In this document: positions 36,469-47,081 of the stretch, piece after piece
Position numbering within the stretch: the stretch's first letter is position 1
Layout: every line of letters starts with the position of its first letter
Assembly: GCF_019834675.1 (NCBI RefSeq)
Contig: NZ_JABUBU010000008.1
Coordinates: forward strand, 1 to 64,000
From: Rhodococcoides corynebacterioides
Lineage (GTDB): Bacteria > Actinomycetota > Actinomycetes > Mycobacteriales > Mycobacteriaceae
Direction: 5' to 3'
DNA: 64,000 nt
Notes under the pieces: generated by a model
The model's input: only the letters and a program-made list of their open reading frames with translations
Database searches by the model: none
What the model was told of the DNA's origin: nothing
Position numbers and translations under genes: made by a program

Positions 36469-36869
36469 GCGAGCACGACGTGGTCGCGGCGCTGCAGGAC
36501 CGGGCACGGGTGGTTCTCGGCCAGTTCGCCGACGTCTCCGTGGCCGACGACGGCTCGCTCGGCTTCACGTATGCCGGCGCCCTGTGCTCGCTGCGGGCCG
36601 TCGCGCTGGGGCCGGGTCTCGAGGTGCTCGCGTTGACGTCGGTCCTCGCGTGGGATCGGCCGTCGTCCGGCGGGTTGCGCGCCAAGGTGGCCGCACGCAA
36701 CGCCGAGTCCCAGTTCGGGTCGATCTCGGTGGTGGGGCACGGATCGCAGGCCGACGTGATCCTGCGCTACACCTTCCCGGCCACCGGACTCGACGACGAG
36801 CCGCTCATGACCATGCTGGTCCTGGTGCTGTCCGGCGTCGAGAAGGCGCGCGTGGGCCTCGTGCCCTGA
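36465..36869 (+). CDS. Conserved YbjN-like small protein
   Basis: 134 residues with an alpha/beta layout similar to YbjN or type-III-chaperone-like folds (helix, [18 protein letters not shown] strand pair, long C-terminal helix). Function unknown. It overlaps uppS by ATGA, so it is translated with it; mycobacteria also carry a small gene here as I recall. It ends 16 bases before the convergent zur. Confidence 0.75.
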   Translation: MSEHDVVAALQDRARVVLGQFADVSVADDGSLGFTYAGALCSLRAVALGPGLEVLALTSVLAWDRPSSGGLRAKVAARNAESQFGSISVVGHGSQADVILRYTFPATGLDDEPLMTMLVLVLSGVEKARVGLVP

Positions 36870-36885
36870 CCGACGACCGTCGCGA

Positions 36886-37293
36886 TCAGGCCTTCGCCGC
36901 GCACTCGCTGCACAGGCCGAAGATCTCCGCCGTGTGACTGACGTCGGTGAATCCGTGCTCGCCGGCCACCGACTTGGTCCACCGCTCCACCGCGGCGCCC
37001 TCGACCTCCACGGTGAACCCACAGGTGCGACACACCAGGTGATGGTGATGACCGTCGGAGCAGCGGCGATACACCGACTCGCCCGAATCGGTCCGCAGCA
37101 CGTCGACGGTGCCCGCGTCGGCCATCGCCTGCAGCGTGCGATAGACCGTGGTCAGGCCGATGCCGTCGCCGCGCCGCCGCAACTCGTCGTGCAGGTCCTG
37201 CGCCGAGCGGAACTCGTCGACCGTGTCCAGCAGCTCCGAGATCGCGCTGCGCTGCTTGGTCGACCGGAGACCGACGGTCTTCGCCGCGGTCAT
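36886..37293 (-). CDS. zur: Zinc uptake regulator Zur (FurB)
   Basis: 135-residue Fur-family repressor: a winged helix (LTTVYRTLQAMADAG) and a metal-binding C-terminal half with SDGHHHHLVCRTCG and a second CSEC pair for structural zinc. Zur represses zinc uptake and alternative ribosomal-protein genes when zinc is plentiful. It overlaps smtB by four bases, the arrangement of mycobacterial smtB-zur, where the ArsR regulator controls zur in response to zinc. Confidence 0.93.
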   Translation of the reverse strand: MTAAKTVGLRSTKQRSAISELLDTVDEFRSAQDLHDELRRRGDGIGLTTVYRTLQAMADAGTVDVLRTDSGESVYRRCSDGHHHHLVCRTCGFTVEVEGAAVERWTKSVAGEHGFTDVSHTAEIFGLCSECAAKA

Positions 37294-37658
37294 CGATCGC
37301 CACCGTGCGCAGCACCCTCCGTCGCATGCTCCACGGCATCGACGACGATGTGCGCCAGGTGATCGTCCACCAGCCGGTAGAGCACCTCCCGGCCGGACCG
37401 CTCACCGCGCACCACCCCGGCCGCCTTGAGCACGCGCAGGTGCTGGCTGATCAACGGCTGGGTGACGCCGAGCGCGCCGACCAACTCGTGCACGCACCGC
37501 GCCGACTCGCGCAGCTGCAGCACGATCGCGATCCGCACCGGCGCGGCGAGCGCGCGCAGCAGATCCCCGGCGCCGGTCAGCACCTCCTTGGCCGGCAGAT
37601 CCGTCGCCGGGTGGGGAAGGGTCGAGCCGGAATCCGGCACCGCGTGCGGCACGCTCAT
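37290..37658 (-). CDS. smtB: ArsR/SmtB-family zinc-responsive repressor
   Basis: 122-residue winged-helix repressor. The recognition region is VTQPLISQHLRVLKAAGVVRGERSG. The zinc-sensing alpha-5 site DxH...HxxE is complete: Asp98, His100, His111, Glu114. When zinc is bound it should leave DNA and allow transcription of itself and zur. A palindromic operator lies 38 bases upstream. Its ATG at 37658 is divergent from glyS. Confidence 0.92.
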   Translation of the reverse strand: MSVPHAVPDSGSTLPHPATDLPAKEVLTGAGDLLRALAAPVRIAIVLQLRESARCVHELVGALGVTQPLISQHLRVLKAAGVVRGERSGREVLYRLVDDHLAHIVVDAVEHATEGAAHGGDR

Positions 37659-37696
37659 CGAGAGAACACCCCGTCGTCCAGTCGTCGTTATTGGAA

Positions 37697-37713
37697 ATCG
37701 TAATCATTATGAT
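37697..37713. promoter_or_regulatory. SmtB-type operator palindrome overlapping a -10 element
   Basis: A 17-base near-perfect inverted repeat ATCGTAATCATTATGAT with a perfect TAATCATTA core at 37701-37709. On the minus strand TACGAT (37702-37697) is a TAnnnT -10, so a bound repressor would block smtB-zur transcription. The AT-rich island contrasts strongly with its surroundings. Confidence 0.65.
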
Positions 37714-37782
37714 ATGCGCGATGGCGCATGTCAACCGCCTCGCTCGGCGGACGCCGTGACGCGAGAGCCCCGGTCGGACGGA

Positions 37783-37788
37783 TAGTCT
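37783..37788 (+). promoter_or_regulatory. -10 element TAGTCT of glyS
   Basis: TAGTCT fits TAnnnT and gives a leader of about 70 bases before the glyS GTG at 37865. No T-box-like structure was recognised in it. Confidence 0.45.
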
Positions 37789-37864
37789 GATGTGTCGCGG
37801 CCGGGACACACCACGTTCCGCCGCGCGACCACCGACTCACGACCCGAGATGGAGAACAGGCCCC

Positions 37865-39250
<1,386 letters not shown>

Positions 39251-39360
39251 AACCGGCCTCCGGAGCTCCTGACCGTTCAGAACCGGCCTCCGGAGCTCCG
39301 GACCGTTCAGAACCGGCCTCCGGAGCTCCGGACCGTTCAGAACCGGCCTCCGGAACTCCG
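39251..39360. repeat. 30-bp tandem repeat, 3.7 copies, duplicating the 3' end of the TPM gene
   Basis: Units at 39251-39280, 39281-39310, 39311-39340 and a partial from 39341. Read on the minus strand each unit carries the codons for S-G-G-R-F and a TGA, so the last codons and stop of the 39337-41358 gene are copied three more times downstream. Each unit contains the self-complementary CCGGAGCTCCGG or a one-base variant, so the block also forms serial hairpins between two convergent genes. Confidence 0.9.
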
Positions 39361-41358
39361 GCCTATCCGCCCCGAGGACCCCGACCCACCGAACGACCGG
39401 GGTCCGCCACCGAAACCGCCGTAGCCTCCGCTGCGGCGGTTTCCGTAGGAGCGCCCGCCGCCGAAGCCGCCGCGCAGCACGCTGTCGATCAGCACTCCGG
39501 TGAGCACGCCCCCGGCCGTGGACCCACCGCCGTAGCCGCCGGAGTGGCGCGGCCGCTGCGTCGCCTCCCAGTCGGCGACGTCGGCCTGCGCCGCGTGCGA
39601 CGCCTGCGCGGACAGCGACAGGGCGGCCGCGGCGTGCTGCAGGGCGCGCGGCGCGTCGGACTCGGCGAAGTGCTGCGCCGCCTGCAGGTGCCGTTCCGCC
39701 TCCGCCAGCCGGGTGCGGGCCTGCACCTTCACGGCGCCGCTGCGCGACGCGACGAACTCGTTCGCCGCCCGGACCTGCGCGGACGCCGCCGCGAGATCGC
39801 GGGCCAGGCGTGCGCGGGCGTGCTCGTCGCGCTGCTGCGCCTCCGTCGCCGCGGCGAGCGCGTCGTCGAGCGCCGCGTCGGCGGCGACGAGCGCGTGCAT
39901 CGCTCCCAGGGGGTCGGTGGTGCCGGAACGTTCGGCACGGTCGAGCGCGGCGACGGTCGCCGCGCGCGCCGACGCCAACGCCTCGCCGCCGTGCGTCGCC
40001 AGCCGGTCCGCCGTCGCCACGTCCGCGCGAGCGTCGGCGATCGCGGCGGGCAACTGGTCGACGGCCGCGACGATGTCCTCGTCCGCGTGATCGACCGCGT
40101 CGAGCAGGGTGCGGGCGCGGGTGAGCGCACTCTCGGCGGTGCGCACGGCGGCGACCACCGGCCCCTGCTGACCGACCGGCTGCGCGGCCGCGTCCCGACC
40201 GTCGTCGATCGCCGACTCCGCGAGTGCGAGTTGCTCCGTCGCGAGCGTGACGTTGTCGGCCACGGGGGCGAGCACCGACGCGTCGTACCGGGACCGCAAC
40301 GACTCCAGCGTGGCCGCGCAGCCGTCCAGGCGCGCCGTCTGCTCGACCTGCCGCTGCGTCAACGCGTCGAGCCGCGCGCCGGCGTCGATCAGCAGGTTGC
40401 GGATCTCGTCGAACTCGGCGACCTTCTCGTCCAGCACGCGGTCCGCCTCGGCGCACGAGGTGATGATCCGCTCGACCATGCGGCGACGCTCGTCCGGTGA
40501 CTCCGGGATCGCGTCGTCGAGGCGTTGGCGCAGCTCGTGGGCCTCGGCGAGAGCGCGTCGGGCGTCGGCCAACGCCGTCGTGAAGGGGCGCGCACCCGCC
40601 TCGCCGAGTTCGTCCGTCGCCGCGGCCAATTCCTCGGCGCTGGCGCGCACGGCCTCGTCCGTCTCGGTGAGGATTTCGCGCGCCCGCTCGTCGAGCACGT
40701 CCGCGGGCAGGGCGGCCAGGGCGGCCGGATCGCTGCCGTCCACCGATCGGGCTGCCTCCACCGCCGCGTGACGACGACGCGCGGTCCGGATGCGTCCGAA
40801 GGCGATGGCGCCGACGACCACCAGGATCAGCACGGCCACGGCGACCCACAGGCCGGCGGATCCGGAACCGGTGGAGGAGACGGCCGCGGCCAGTCCCGTG
40901 GCGGCGGCGGTGGCGGCCCCGGCCCACTGCTCGCCCCGCAGCGCCGGTTCGATGGAGCTCTGCTCGAGGTTCGCGATCTCGGCGTCGGAGATCGCGGTCT
41001 GGGCCTGGGGAACGTTCAGCGTGTAGGACCGCGCCTCGGTGGCCACCGCGAGCAGGATGTCGCGGTCACCGAAATCGCTGGCGACGGCGGTCCGTTCACC
41101 CCACTGCGCGTAGGGGACGCCGGAGAAGTCGTCGACCAGCACCACCCACATGCGCAGCCCCTGGTCGGTGTAGAGCCGGTCGACGGCGGCCTGCACCTCG
41201 GCGCGGTCACCGTCGTCGAGAACCCCGGACAGGTCCGTGACCTGCTCCGGGACGCGGAGCGGCTGCTCGGCGTTCGCGACGCCGCCGCCCAGCAGGGTGG
41301 CGAGCAGGATCAGTGCGGCGAGCACACCGCGGGCCGTTCGCGTGGAGGCCGGAGTCAT
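39337..41358 (-). CDS. TPM-domain membrane protein with long coiled coil
   Basis: 673 residues: a signal peptide (about 1-31), a TPM/DUF477 domain (about 38-150, VTDLSGVLDDGDRAEVQAAV), one membrane helix (about 170-192) and a long Ala/Glu/Arg-rich helical region (about 200-570). The glycine-rich tail ends GSSGRIGRSSGGRF. TPM domains are linked to photosystem repair in plants and have unknown roles in bacteria; mycobacteria have a similar protein beside dgt/dnaG. TAGGTT six bases before the ATG suggests leaderless translation. The 3' end lies in a tandem repeat. Confidence 0.85.
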   Translation of the reverse strand: MTPASTRTARGVLAALILLATLLGGGVANAEQPLRVPEQVTDLSGVLDDGDRAEVQAAVDRLYTDQGLRMWVVLVDDFSGVPYAQWGERTAVASDFGDRDILLAVATEARSYTLNVPQAQTAISDAEIANLEQSSIEPALRGEQWAGAATAAATGLAAAVSSTGSGSAGLWVAVAVLILVVVGAIAFGRIRTARRRHAAVEAARSVDGSDPAALAALPADVLDERAREILTETDEAVRASAEELAAATDELGEAGARPFTTALADARRALAEAHELRQRLDDAIPESPDERRRMVERIITSCAEADRVLDEKVAEFDEIRNLLIDAGARLDALTQRQVEQTARLDGCAATLESLRSRYDASVLAPVADNVTLATEQLALAESAIDDGRDAAAQPVGQQGPVVAAVRTAESALTRARTLLDAVDHADEDIVAAVDQLPAAIADARADVATADRLATHGGEALASARAATVAALDRAERSGTTDPLGAMHALVAADAALDDALAAATEAQQRDEHARARLARDLAAASAQVRAANEFVASRSGAVKVQARTRLAEAERHLQAAQHFAESDAPRALQHAAAALSLSAQASHAAQADVADWEATQRPRHSGGYGGGSTAGGVLTGVLIDSVLRGGFGGGRSYGNRRSGGYGGFGGGPRSFGGSGSSGRIGRSSGGRF

Positions 41359-41364
41359 GGGGCG

Positions 41365-41370
41365 AACCTA
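41365..41370 (-). promoter_or_regulatory. -10 element TAGGTT, leaderless start of TPM gene
   Basis: TAGGTT on the minus strand ends six bases before the ATG at 41358. Confidence 0.55.
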
Positions 41371-41457
41371 CCGCGCGCGAACCCGTGACAGTCGTCATGG
41401 AGACGTCGTGACGCACGGCCCGGGAACCGGAGGCGCGCCGCGAGCATCGTCGTTCCC

Positions 41458-42420
41458 ATGACAGCGAACCCACACACCACACCGGCCGTCGAACTCGACG
41501 GTCTGCACAAGAGCTTCGGCTCCGTCACCGCGGTCGACGGTCTGTCCCTGACCGTCCGTCCCGGTGAGATCGTCGCCTTCCTCGGCCCCAACGGCGCCGG
41601 GAAGACCACCACCCTCGACATGCTGCTCGGGCTGACCCGGCCGGACCGCGGCACGGTCCGCGTTTTCGGCGGGGCGCCGCGCGAGGCGGTGGCGTCGGGT
41701 CGGATCTCTGCCGTTCTGCAGTCGGGGGGCCTGCTGCGCGACGTCACCGTCGTCGAGACCGTGCGACTCGTCGCGGCTCTGCACTCGAGTACCCGACCCG
41801 TCGACGAGGTCCTGCAGCGCGCCGGCATCGCCGACATCGCCGACCGCGTGGTGGGGAAGTGCTCCGGCGGTCAGCAGCAGCGGCTTCGGTTCGCGCTGGC
41901 GCTGCTGCCGGATCCCGACCTGGTGGTGCTCGACGAGCCGACCACCGGCATGGACACGCTCGGTCGTCGCGACTTCTGGGCCGCGATGCGGGCGGACTCC
42001 GCGCGCGGGCGGACCGTCCTGTTCGCCACCCACTACCTCGAGGAAGCCGACGCCTACGCCGACCGCATCGTGCTGGTGCGCGCGGGCCGGATCGTCGCCG
42101 ACGGCACGGCCGCCGAGGTGAAGAACCTCGCGGCGGGGCGACGCGTCACCGCCGTCGTCTCGGACGTCGATCGCGCTGCGCTGCTGCGCATTCCGGGGGT
42201 CGACGACGTGCAGAGCCAGGGCGACCGCATCGTCGTCCACAGCACGCGGTCGGACCTGGTGGCGCGCTACCTGCTGACGACCACCGACGCGCGCGATCTC
42301 GAGATCGTTCCGCGCAGCCTGGAGGACGCCTTCCTGAGCCTCACCACCGACAGCCCGTCCACCGACAGGCCGACCACCGACACCACCGAGTCCCTCACCA
42401 CCACCGGGAGTCCCGCATGA
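41458..42420 (+). CDS. ABC transporter ATP-binding protein (drug/lipid export type)
   Basis: 320-residue ATPase with Walker A GPNGAGKTT, signature CSGGQQQR, Walker B LVVLDEPTTGMD and the H-loop FATHYLEEAD. A C-terminal domain and a Thr/Ser/Pro tail follow. It is of the DrrA/NatA type and works with the permease encoded immediately downstream (ATGA overlap). The two-component system that follows is a likely regulator. The exported compound is unknown. Confidence 0.92.
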   Translation: MTANPHTTPAVELDGLHKSFGSVTAVDGLSLTVRPGEIVAFLGPNGAGKTTTLDMLLGLTRPDRGTVRVFGGAPREAVASGRISAVLQSGGLLRDVTVVETVRLVAALHSSTRPVDEVLQRAGIADIADRVVGKCSGGQQQRLRFALALLPDPDLVVLDEPTTGMDTLGRRDFWAAMRADSARGRTVLFATHYLEEADAYADRIVLVRAGRIVADGTAAEVKNLAAGRRVTAVVSDVDRAALLRIPGVDDVQSQGDRIVVHSTRSDLVARYLLTTTDARDLEIVPRSLEDAFLSLTTDSPSTDRPTTDTTESLTTTGSPA

Positions 42421-43196
42421 CCACCACCGTCGACCGTCCGCGCGCCGTGCCCGCCCACGGCGGCTTCAGCCTGCTCTTCCTGGGTCTCGAGCTGCGCCGC
42501 CTGCTGCGCAACCGCCGCACCCTCGTCTTCACCCTCGTGATTCCGCCGGTCTTCTTCGCCGTCTTCGGACTCTCCGGCGACCTCCGCACGGAGACGGTCG
42601 GCTCGGCCAACGTCACCGGCTACGTCATGGTGAGCATGGCGCTCTACGGCGCGATGCTCGCGACCACCAGCGGCGGCGCCATGGTCTCGATCGAGCGCGG
42701 CGTGGGGTGGAGTCGGCAACTGCGGCTCACCCCGCTCGACCCCGTCGCGTACGTCGCCACCAAGGTGGCCGTCGCCATGGCCCTGGGGCTGGTGTCGGTG
42801 ACCACCGTGTTCGCGGTCGGCGCCCTCACCGGAGCCCATCTCACCGCCGTCGCCTGGGTGACGTGCTTCGTGCTGGCCTGGGTGACCTCCGTCGTCTTCG
42901 CCGCGTTCGGCCTCTTCATGGGTTACGTGCTGCCTTCGGAGAACGTCATGCAGATTCTGGGGCCCGGTCTGGCGCTGCTCGCCTTCGCCGGCGGCCTGTT
43001 CGTCCCCGCCGGCGGGTGGTTCGCCGACGTGGCGAAGGTCGTGCCCACCTGGGGCGTCGCCACCATCGCCCGCGCTCCGATCGGCGACGTGACGGCCGCG
43101 AGTCTCGGCGAGGCGATCGTCAACGTGCTCGTGTGGACGGCGGTGTTCGTCCTCGGCGCCCGGGCGATGTTCCGCCGCGACACCGCCCGCGGTTGA
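42417..43196 (+). CDS. ABC-2 type permease
   Basis: 259-residue ABC-2 membrane protein with six hydrophobic segments, starting after a short cytoplasmic tail (LGLELRRLLRNRRTLVFTLVIPPVFF). It pairs with the upstream ATPase. It is followed 38 bases later by a sensor kinase with its own promoter. Confidence 0.9.
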   Translation: MTTTVDRPRAVPAHGGFSLLFLGLELRRLLRNRRTLVFTLVIPPVFFAVFGLSGDLRTETVGSANVTGYVMVSMALYGAMLATTSGGAMVSIERGVGWSRQLRLTPLDPVAYVATKVAVAMALGLVSVTTVFAVGALTGAHLTAVAWVTCFVLAWVTSVVFAAFGLFMGYVLPSENVMQILGPGLALLAFAGGLFVPAGGWFADVAKVVPTWGVATIARAPIGDVTAASLGEAIVNVLVWTAVFVLGARAMFRRDTARG

Positions 43197-43221
43197 CCCC
43201 GCGTGACCGACGGGACACGTC

Positions 43222-43227
43222 TAGCGT
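43222..43227 (+). promoter_or_regulatory. -10 element TAGCGT, leaderless start of sensor kinase
   Basis: TAGCGT ends seven bases before the ATG at 43235, so the two-component genes can be transcribed separately from the transporter. Confidence 0.55.
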
Positions 43228-43234
43228 GGCGACG

Positions 43235-44371
43235 ATGACGGACATCGTCGCCACGCTCACGGGCCGCGAGGTCGAGCAGCGGCAGCGCCGGGGGTGGCTG
43301 TTCGGCGCCATCTGGCTGGCGTTCCTCGTCTACCCGCTGGGGCGGATCCTGCAGTACCCGGGGCCGTGGTCGTGGACGGTCGCCGGATGCGTGTCGCTGG
43401 CGCTGTTCGCCGTGGCCTTCCTCGTGGGCTTCCGCGAGTTCCGTCGCCGCCTGCACGACGACGACCGGCGGCCCGAGCAGACCCGGCGCGCGTGGGCCAC
43501 GCTGGTCCTGCTCACCGCTCTGCTGGTCCCCGTGGTTCCGGCCGCCGGGGATTCCGTGCTCACCGGGTCGGTGTACCTCGCGGTGTTCGGCATCATCACC
43601 CTGCCGGGTCGCACGGGTGTCGCGGTGGTCGCCGTCGTCGCGGCCGCCGTGGAGATCCTTCCGCGGGTGGTCGACGGGTGGACCCCCGACAACTCCGCCG
43701 CCATCACGGTGGTCGCCGCGGCCATGGCCGCCTGGGGCGTGAAGACGCTGATCCAGCGCAACGCCCAACTGCTCGAGGTGCGGCGGCGCCTCGCCGACCT
43801 CGCCGTCGTCGAGGAACGGGAACGCCTCGCCCGCGACGTGCACGACATCCTCGGCCACTCGCTCACCGTCGTCACCGTGAAGGCCGAGCTGGCGGGGCGC
43901 CTGATCGAGCACGACCCGCGTCGTGCCAGCGCGGAGATCGCCGACATCGAGGCTCTCGCCCGGCAAGCCCTCGCCGACGTCCGGTCGACGGTCGGCGGGT
44001 TCCGGCACCTGCGGCTCGACGAGGAGTTGCTCGGGGCGCGCAGCGCGCTCGACGCGGCGGCGATCGAGCTGCGCCGCCACGGAAACGTCGACGACGTCCC
44101 GGAGGACCGACGTGAACTGTTCGCCCGCGTACTCCGCGAGGCGGTGACCAACGTCGTCCGCCACAGCGGCGCCTCGACCTGCACGGTGGACCTGGGACGA
44201 GAGCGCATCACCGTCGAGGACGACGGAGTCGGGCCCGGCGCCGGGGGACAGGGTGCCACCGGGTCCGGCCTGAGCGGGTTGGCCGACCTGGTGCGCGACG
44301 CCGGCGGGACACTGACCATCGCCCGCGGCACCCGCGGCGGGTTCCGGGTGACGGCGGAGGTGCGCGCATGA
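43235..44371 (+). CDS. Sensor histidine kinase, DesK/NarL type
   Basis: 378 residues: about five membrane helices (20-170) and a HisKA_3 dimerisation helix with phospho-acceptor His203 (ERLARDVHDILGHSL). The HATPase domain follows, with EAVTNVVRHSGAS and DDGVGPG. No large extracellular sensor domain is present, suggesting membrane or lipid-state sensing as in DesK. It overlaps the response regulator gene by four bases. Confidence 0.93.
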   Translation: MTDIVATLTGREVEQRQRRGWLFGAIWLAFLVYPLGRILQYPGPWSWTVAGCVSLALFAVAFLVGFREFRRRLHDDDRRPEQTRRAWATLVLLTALLVPVVPAAGDSVLTGSVYLAVFGIITLPGRTGVAVVAVVAAAVEILPRVVDGWTPDNSAAITVVAAAMAAWGVKTLIQRNAQLLEVRRRLADLAVVEERERLARDVHDILGHSLTVVTVKAELAGRLIEHDPRRASAEIADIEALARQALADVRSTVGGFRHLRLDEELLGARSALDAAAIELRRHGNVDDVPEDRRELFARVLREAVTNVVRHSGASTCTVDLGRERITVEDDGVGPGAGGQGATGSGLSGLADLVRDAGGTLTIARGTRGGFRVTAEVRA

Positions 44372-44982
44372 CCGACTCCATCAGGCTGCTCCTCGCGGAC
44401 GATCAGTCCCTCGTCCGCGGCGCGGTCGCCGCCCTCCTGGGACTCGAGCACGACCTCGAGGTGGTCGCCGAGGTCGGTCGCGGCGACGAGGTGATCCCGG
44501 CCGCGCGGCAGCACCGCCCCCACGTCGCGCTTCTGGACGTCGAGATGCCCGGCGGCGACGGCATCGAGACCACCGCCGCTCTGCGCGCCGCAGTGCCCGA
44601 CTGCCGAGTGTTGGTGGTGACCACCTTCGGCCGGCCCGGCTACGTCCGTCGCGCGCTCGACGCGGGCGCGAGTGGCTTCGTCGTCAAGGACACTCCGGCG
44701 CGCGCCCTCGCGGACGCGGTGCGCCGGGTGCACGCGGGTCTGCGCGTCGTCGACCCCACGCTCGCCACCGAGACGCTGACGGCCGGGACGTCGCCCCTGA
44801 CGGCACGCGAGCGGGACGTGTTGATCGCGGCGCGCTCGGGCGGCACGGCGTCGGCGATCGCGCGGGAGCTGCACCTGTCGGAAGGCACCGTGCGCAACCA
44901 CCTCTCGGCCGCGATCGGCAAGACCGGGGCCGCCACCCGGGCCGAGGCCGTGCGGGTGGCGCTCGACAACGGGTGGCTCTGA
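44368..44982 (+). CDS. LuxR-type response regulator, partner of 43235-44371
   Basis: 204 residues: a receiver domain with phospho-acceptor Asp57 (ALLDVEMPGGDG) and a C-terminal LuxR-type helix-turn-helix (LTARERDVLIAARSGGTASAIARELHLSEGTVRNHLSAAI). It probably controls the adjacent ABC exporter, the usual arrangement for this DesK/DesR-like pair. ATG overlaps the kinase stop. Confidence 0.94.
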   Translation: MTDSIRLLLADDQSLVRGAVAALLGLEHDLEVVAEVGRGDEVIPAARQHRPHVALLDVEMPGGDGIETTAALRAAVPDCRVLVVTTFGRPGYVRRALDAGASGFVVKDTPARALADAVRRVHAGLRVVDPTLATETLTAGTSPLTARERDVLIAARSGGTASAIARELHLSEGTVRNHLSAAIGKTGAATRAEAVRVALDNGWL

Positions 44983-45037
44983 CCGCCTCGCGCGCCGCAC
45001 ACGACCGTCACAGGCGCGGCTGGCAAACTGGTCCGCG

Positions 45038-45739
45038 ATGAGTACGGACTACTACGACGACCGCGACGGGTACCGCGGCACCTCGACCCGCCCACCCCGG
45101 TTGGGCTTCGGGGGCACGCTGGCGCGGTGGATCCGTCGGCTGATCGCGGGCGTCGTCCTGGTCGGACTGCTGGTGGTGGTGGGCACGGCCGTGCGGGTCT
45201 GGCAGGTGGCGCGGATCGACGACCACACGCCGTCCGACGCCATCGTGGTCCTCGGGGCGGCGCAGTACGACGGCGTGCCGTCCTCGGTGTTCGAAGCCCG
45301 GCTGGCGCAGGCGTCGGCGCTGTACCAGGCGGGCATCGCGCCGCTGGTGGTCACCGTGGGCGGCAAGCAGGTGGGGGACAACTACACCGAAGCCGCATCG
45401 GGCCGCACCTACCTGATCGACCAGGGGGTCCCGGCGGACGACGTCGTCGCCGTCGAGGAAGGCTCGGACACGCTGCGCAGCATCGAGGCGGTGGCGGCGG
45501 AGTTGCAGAACCGCGGACTGAACCGGGTGACCCTGGTGAGCGATCCGTGGCACTCGCTGCGGACGCGCACCATGGCGCAGGACGCCGGCCTGGACGCGTG
45601 GACCTCGCCCACCCGGCAGGGCCCCGCCGTCTACACGCGAGAATCGCAGATCCACGGAATCGGCCGGGAGACAGGCGCTCTGCTGTGGTACCAGCTGACC
45701 CATCACTCGGCGGACTTCGCCTACACGGCGGGACAGTGA
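45038..45739 (+). CDS. YdcF/ElyC-SanA family (DUF218) membrane-anchored protein
   Basis: 233 residues: a Tyr/Asp/Arg-rich cytoplasmic tail, one membrane helix (about 33-55) and the DUF218 domain with [23 protein letters not shown] and [11 protein letters not shown]. Relatives act in envelope integrity or lipid-carrier metabolism in other bacteria; the enzymatic activity is not established. Its stop overlaps the dgt start (TGATG). Confidence 0.88.
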   Translation: MSTDYYDDRDGYRGTSTRPPRLGFGGTLARWIRRLIAGVVLVGLLVVVGTAVRVWQVARIDDHTPSDAIVVLGAAQYDGVPSSVFEARLAQASALYQAGIAPLVVTVGGKQVGDNYTEAASGRTYLIDQGVPADDVVAVEEGSDTLRSIEAVAAELQNRGLNRVTLVSDPWHSLRTRTMAQDAGLDAWTSPTRQGPAVYTRESQIHGIGRETGALLWYQLTHHSADFAYTAGQ

Positions 45740-47028
45740 TGGTCGCCGACGGGCCCGCCGCCGAGGCCTACACCGACGCCGACGTCGACCGTCGCGTGTC
45801 CGAGGCGCCGAAGTCCGCCGGCCTCGCGCCGGAGGCGGCCGCCGAGTCGCGCGGCGCGTTCGCCCGCGACCGCGCACGGGTGCTGCACTCGGCGGCGCTG
45901 CGCCGCCTCGCGGACAAGACCCAGGTGACCGGTCCGCGGGAAGGGGACACGCCGCGCACGCGGCTGACCCACTCGCTCGAGGTGGCGCAGATCGGGCGCA
46001 GCATCGCCGACGGCATCGGGTGCGACCCCGACCTGGTCGAGCTCGCCGGGCTCGCCCACGACATCGGTCATCCGCCCTACGGCCACAACGGGGAGCGCGC
46101 GCTCGACGAGGTCGCCGCGTCCTGCGGAGGCTTCGAGGGCAACGCGCAGAACCTGCGCATCCTCACCGCGCTGGAACCGAAGGTGTTGGGCGACGACGGG
46201 CGCAGCGCCGGACTCAACCTCACCCGCGCGTCGTTGGACGCGGCGATCAAGTACCCGTGGACCAGGCCGTCGCCGGGGGCCAAGTTCGGCGCCTACGACG
46301 ACGACGCCGCCACCCTGGCCTGGGTGCGCGCCGGGGCGCCGGAGCGGCGGCAGTGCCTCGAAGCGCAGGCCATGGACTGGGCCGACGACGTCGCGTACTC
46401 CGTGCACGACGTCGAGGACGGCGTCATTGCCGGGCGTATCGACCTACGTTCGCTCGCCGACCCCGCGGAACAGGACGGGTTGGCCGACCTCGCGATCCGC
46501 GAATTCCGCGGCCTGGACCGCGACCTCATGTGCGACGCGGCGCAACGGCTCTCCGAGCTGCCCGTGGTCGCCGACGCCGCCGGGTACGACGGCACCCTGG
46601 TCCGCTCCGTCGCCCTCAAACGCATGACGAGCGAATTGGTCGGGCGCTTCACCACGGCCGCCGTCTCGTCCACCCGGGAGGCCGCCGACGGACGCGCGGT
46701 GCGGCGCTACGACGCCGACCTGTCCGTTCCCGATCTGGTCCGCGCCGAGGTGGCGCTGCTCAAGACCATGGCGCTGCGGTACGTCATGTCCGACGACGGC
46801 CACCGCCGCCGCCAGGACCGCCAACGCGACCGCATCCACCGCGTCGCCGCGTGGCTGCTGCACTCCGCACCCGCCTCGCTCGACCCGATGTTCCTGCCGG
46901 CCTGGTCCGCCGCCGGTGACGACGCCGCCCGCACCCGCGTCGTCGTCGACCAGATCGCCTCCTGCACCGAGTCCCGGCTGGAACGCATCGACGCCGCCAG
47001 CCTCGGCGCGCAGGCGTCGTGGGGTTAG
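45739..47028 (+). CDS. dgt: Deoxyguanosinetriphosphate triphosphohydrolase-like protein
   Basis: 429-residue HD-domain phosphohydrolase that converts dNTPs to deoxynucleosides and triphosphate. Metal ligands are visible in [15 protein letters not shown] and [16 protein letters not shown], and the C-terminal helical domain is typical. The ATG overlaps the preceding stop, and dnaG follows 53 bases later with its own promoter, as in mycobacteria. Confidence 0.93.
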   Translation: MVADGPAAEAYTDADVDRRVSEAPKSAGLAPEAAAESRGAFARDRARVLHSAALRRLADKTQVTGPREGDTPRTRLTHSLEVAQIGRSIADGIGCDPDLVELAGLAHDIGHPPYGHNGERALDEVAASCGGFEGNAQNLRILTALEPKVLGDDGRSAGLNLTRASLDAAIKYPWTRPSPGAKFGAYDDDAATLAWVRAGAPERRQCLEAQAMDWADDVAYSVHDVEDGVIAGRIDLRSLADPAEQDGLADLAIREFRGLDRDLMCDAAQRLSELPVVADAAGYDGTLVRSVALKRMTSELVGRFTTAAVSSTREAADGRAVRRYDADLSVPDLVRAEVALLKTMALRYVMSDDGHRRRQDRQRDRIHRVAAWLLHSAPASLDPMFLPAWSAAGDDAARTRVVVDQIASCTESRLERIDAASLGAQASWG

Positions 47029-47069
47029 AGCGGCCCGCTCGCCCCTGCGGGGCCGTCGGACCGGACGCC

Positions 47070-47075
47070 TAGACT
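47070..47075 (+). promoter_or_regulatory. -10 element TAGACT, leaderless start of dnaG
   Basis: TAGACT ends six bases before the GTG at 47082, so the dnaG transcript probably starts at the start codon. Confidence 0.55.
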
Positions 47076-47081
47076 GTCCCG

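Noticed and set aside
37789-37864. T-box riboswitch in front of glyS
   Set aside because: The leader is about 70 bases, too short for a T-box, and no T-box sequence or specifier stem was seen.
39251-39360. Short CRISPR array
   Set aside because: The units are contiguous with no spacers, they duplicate a gene's 3' end, and no cas gene is nearby.
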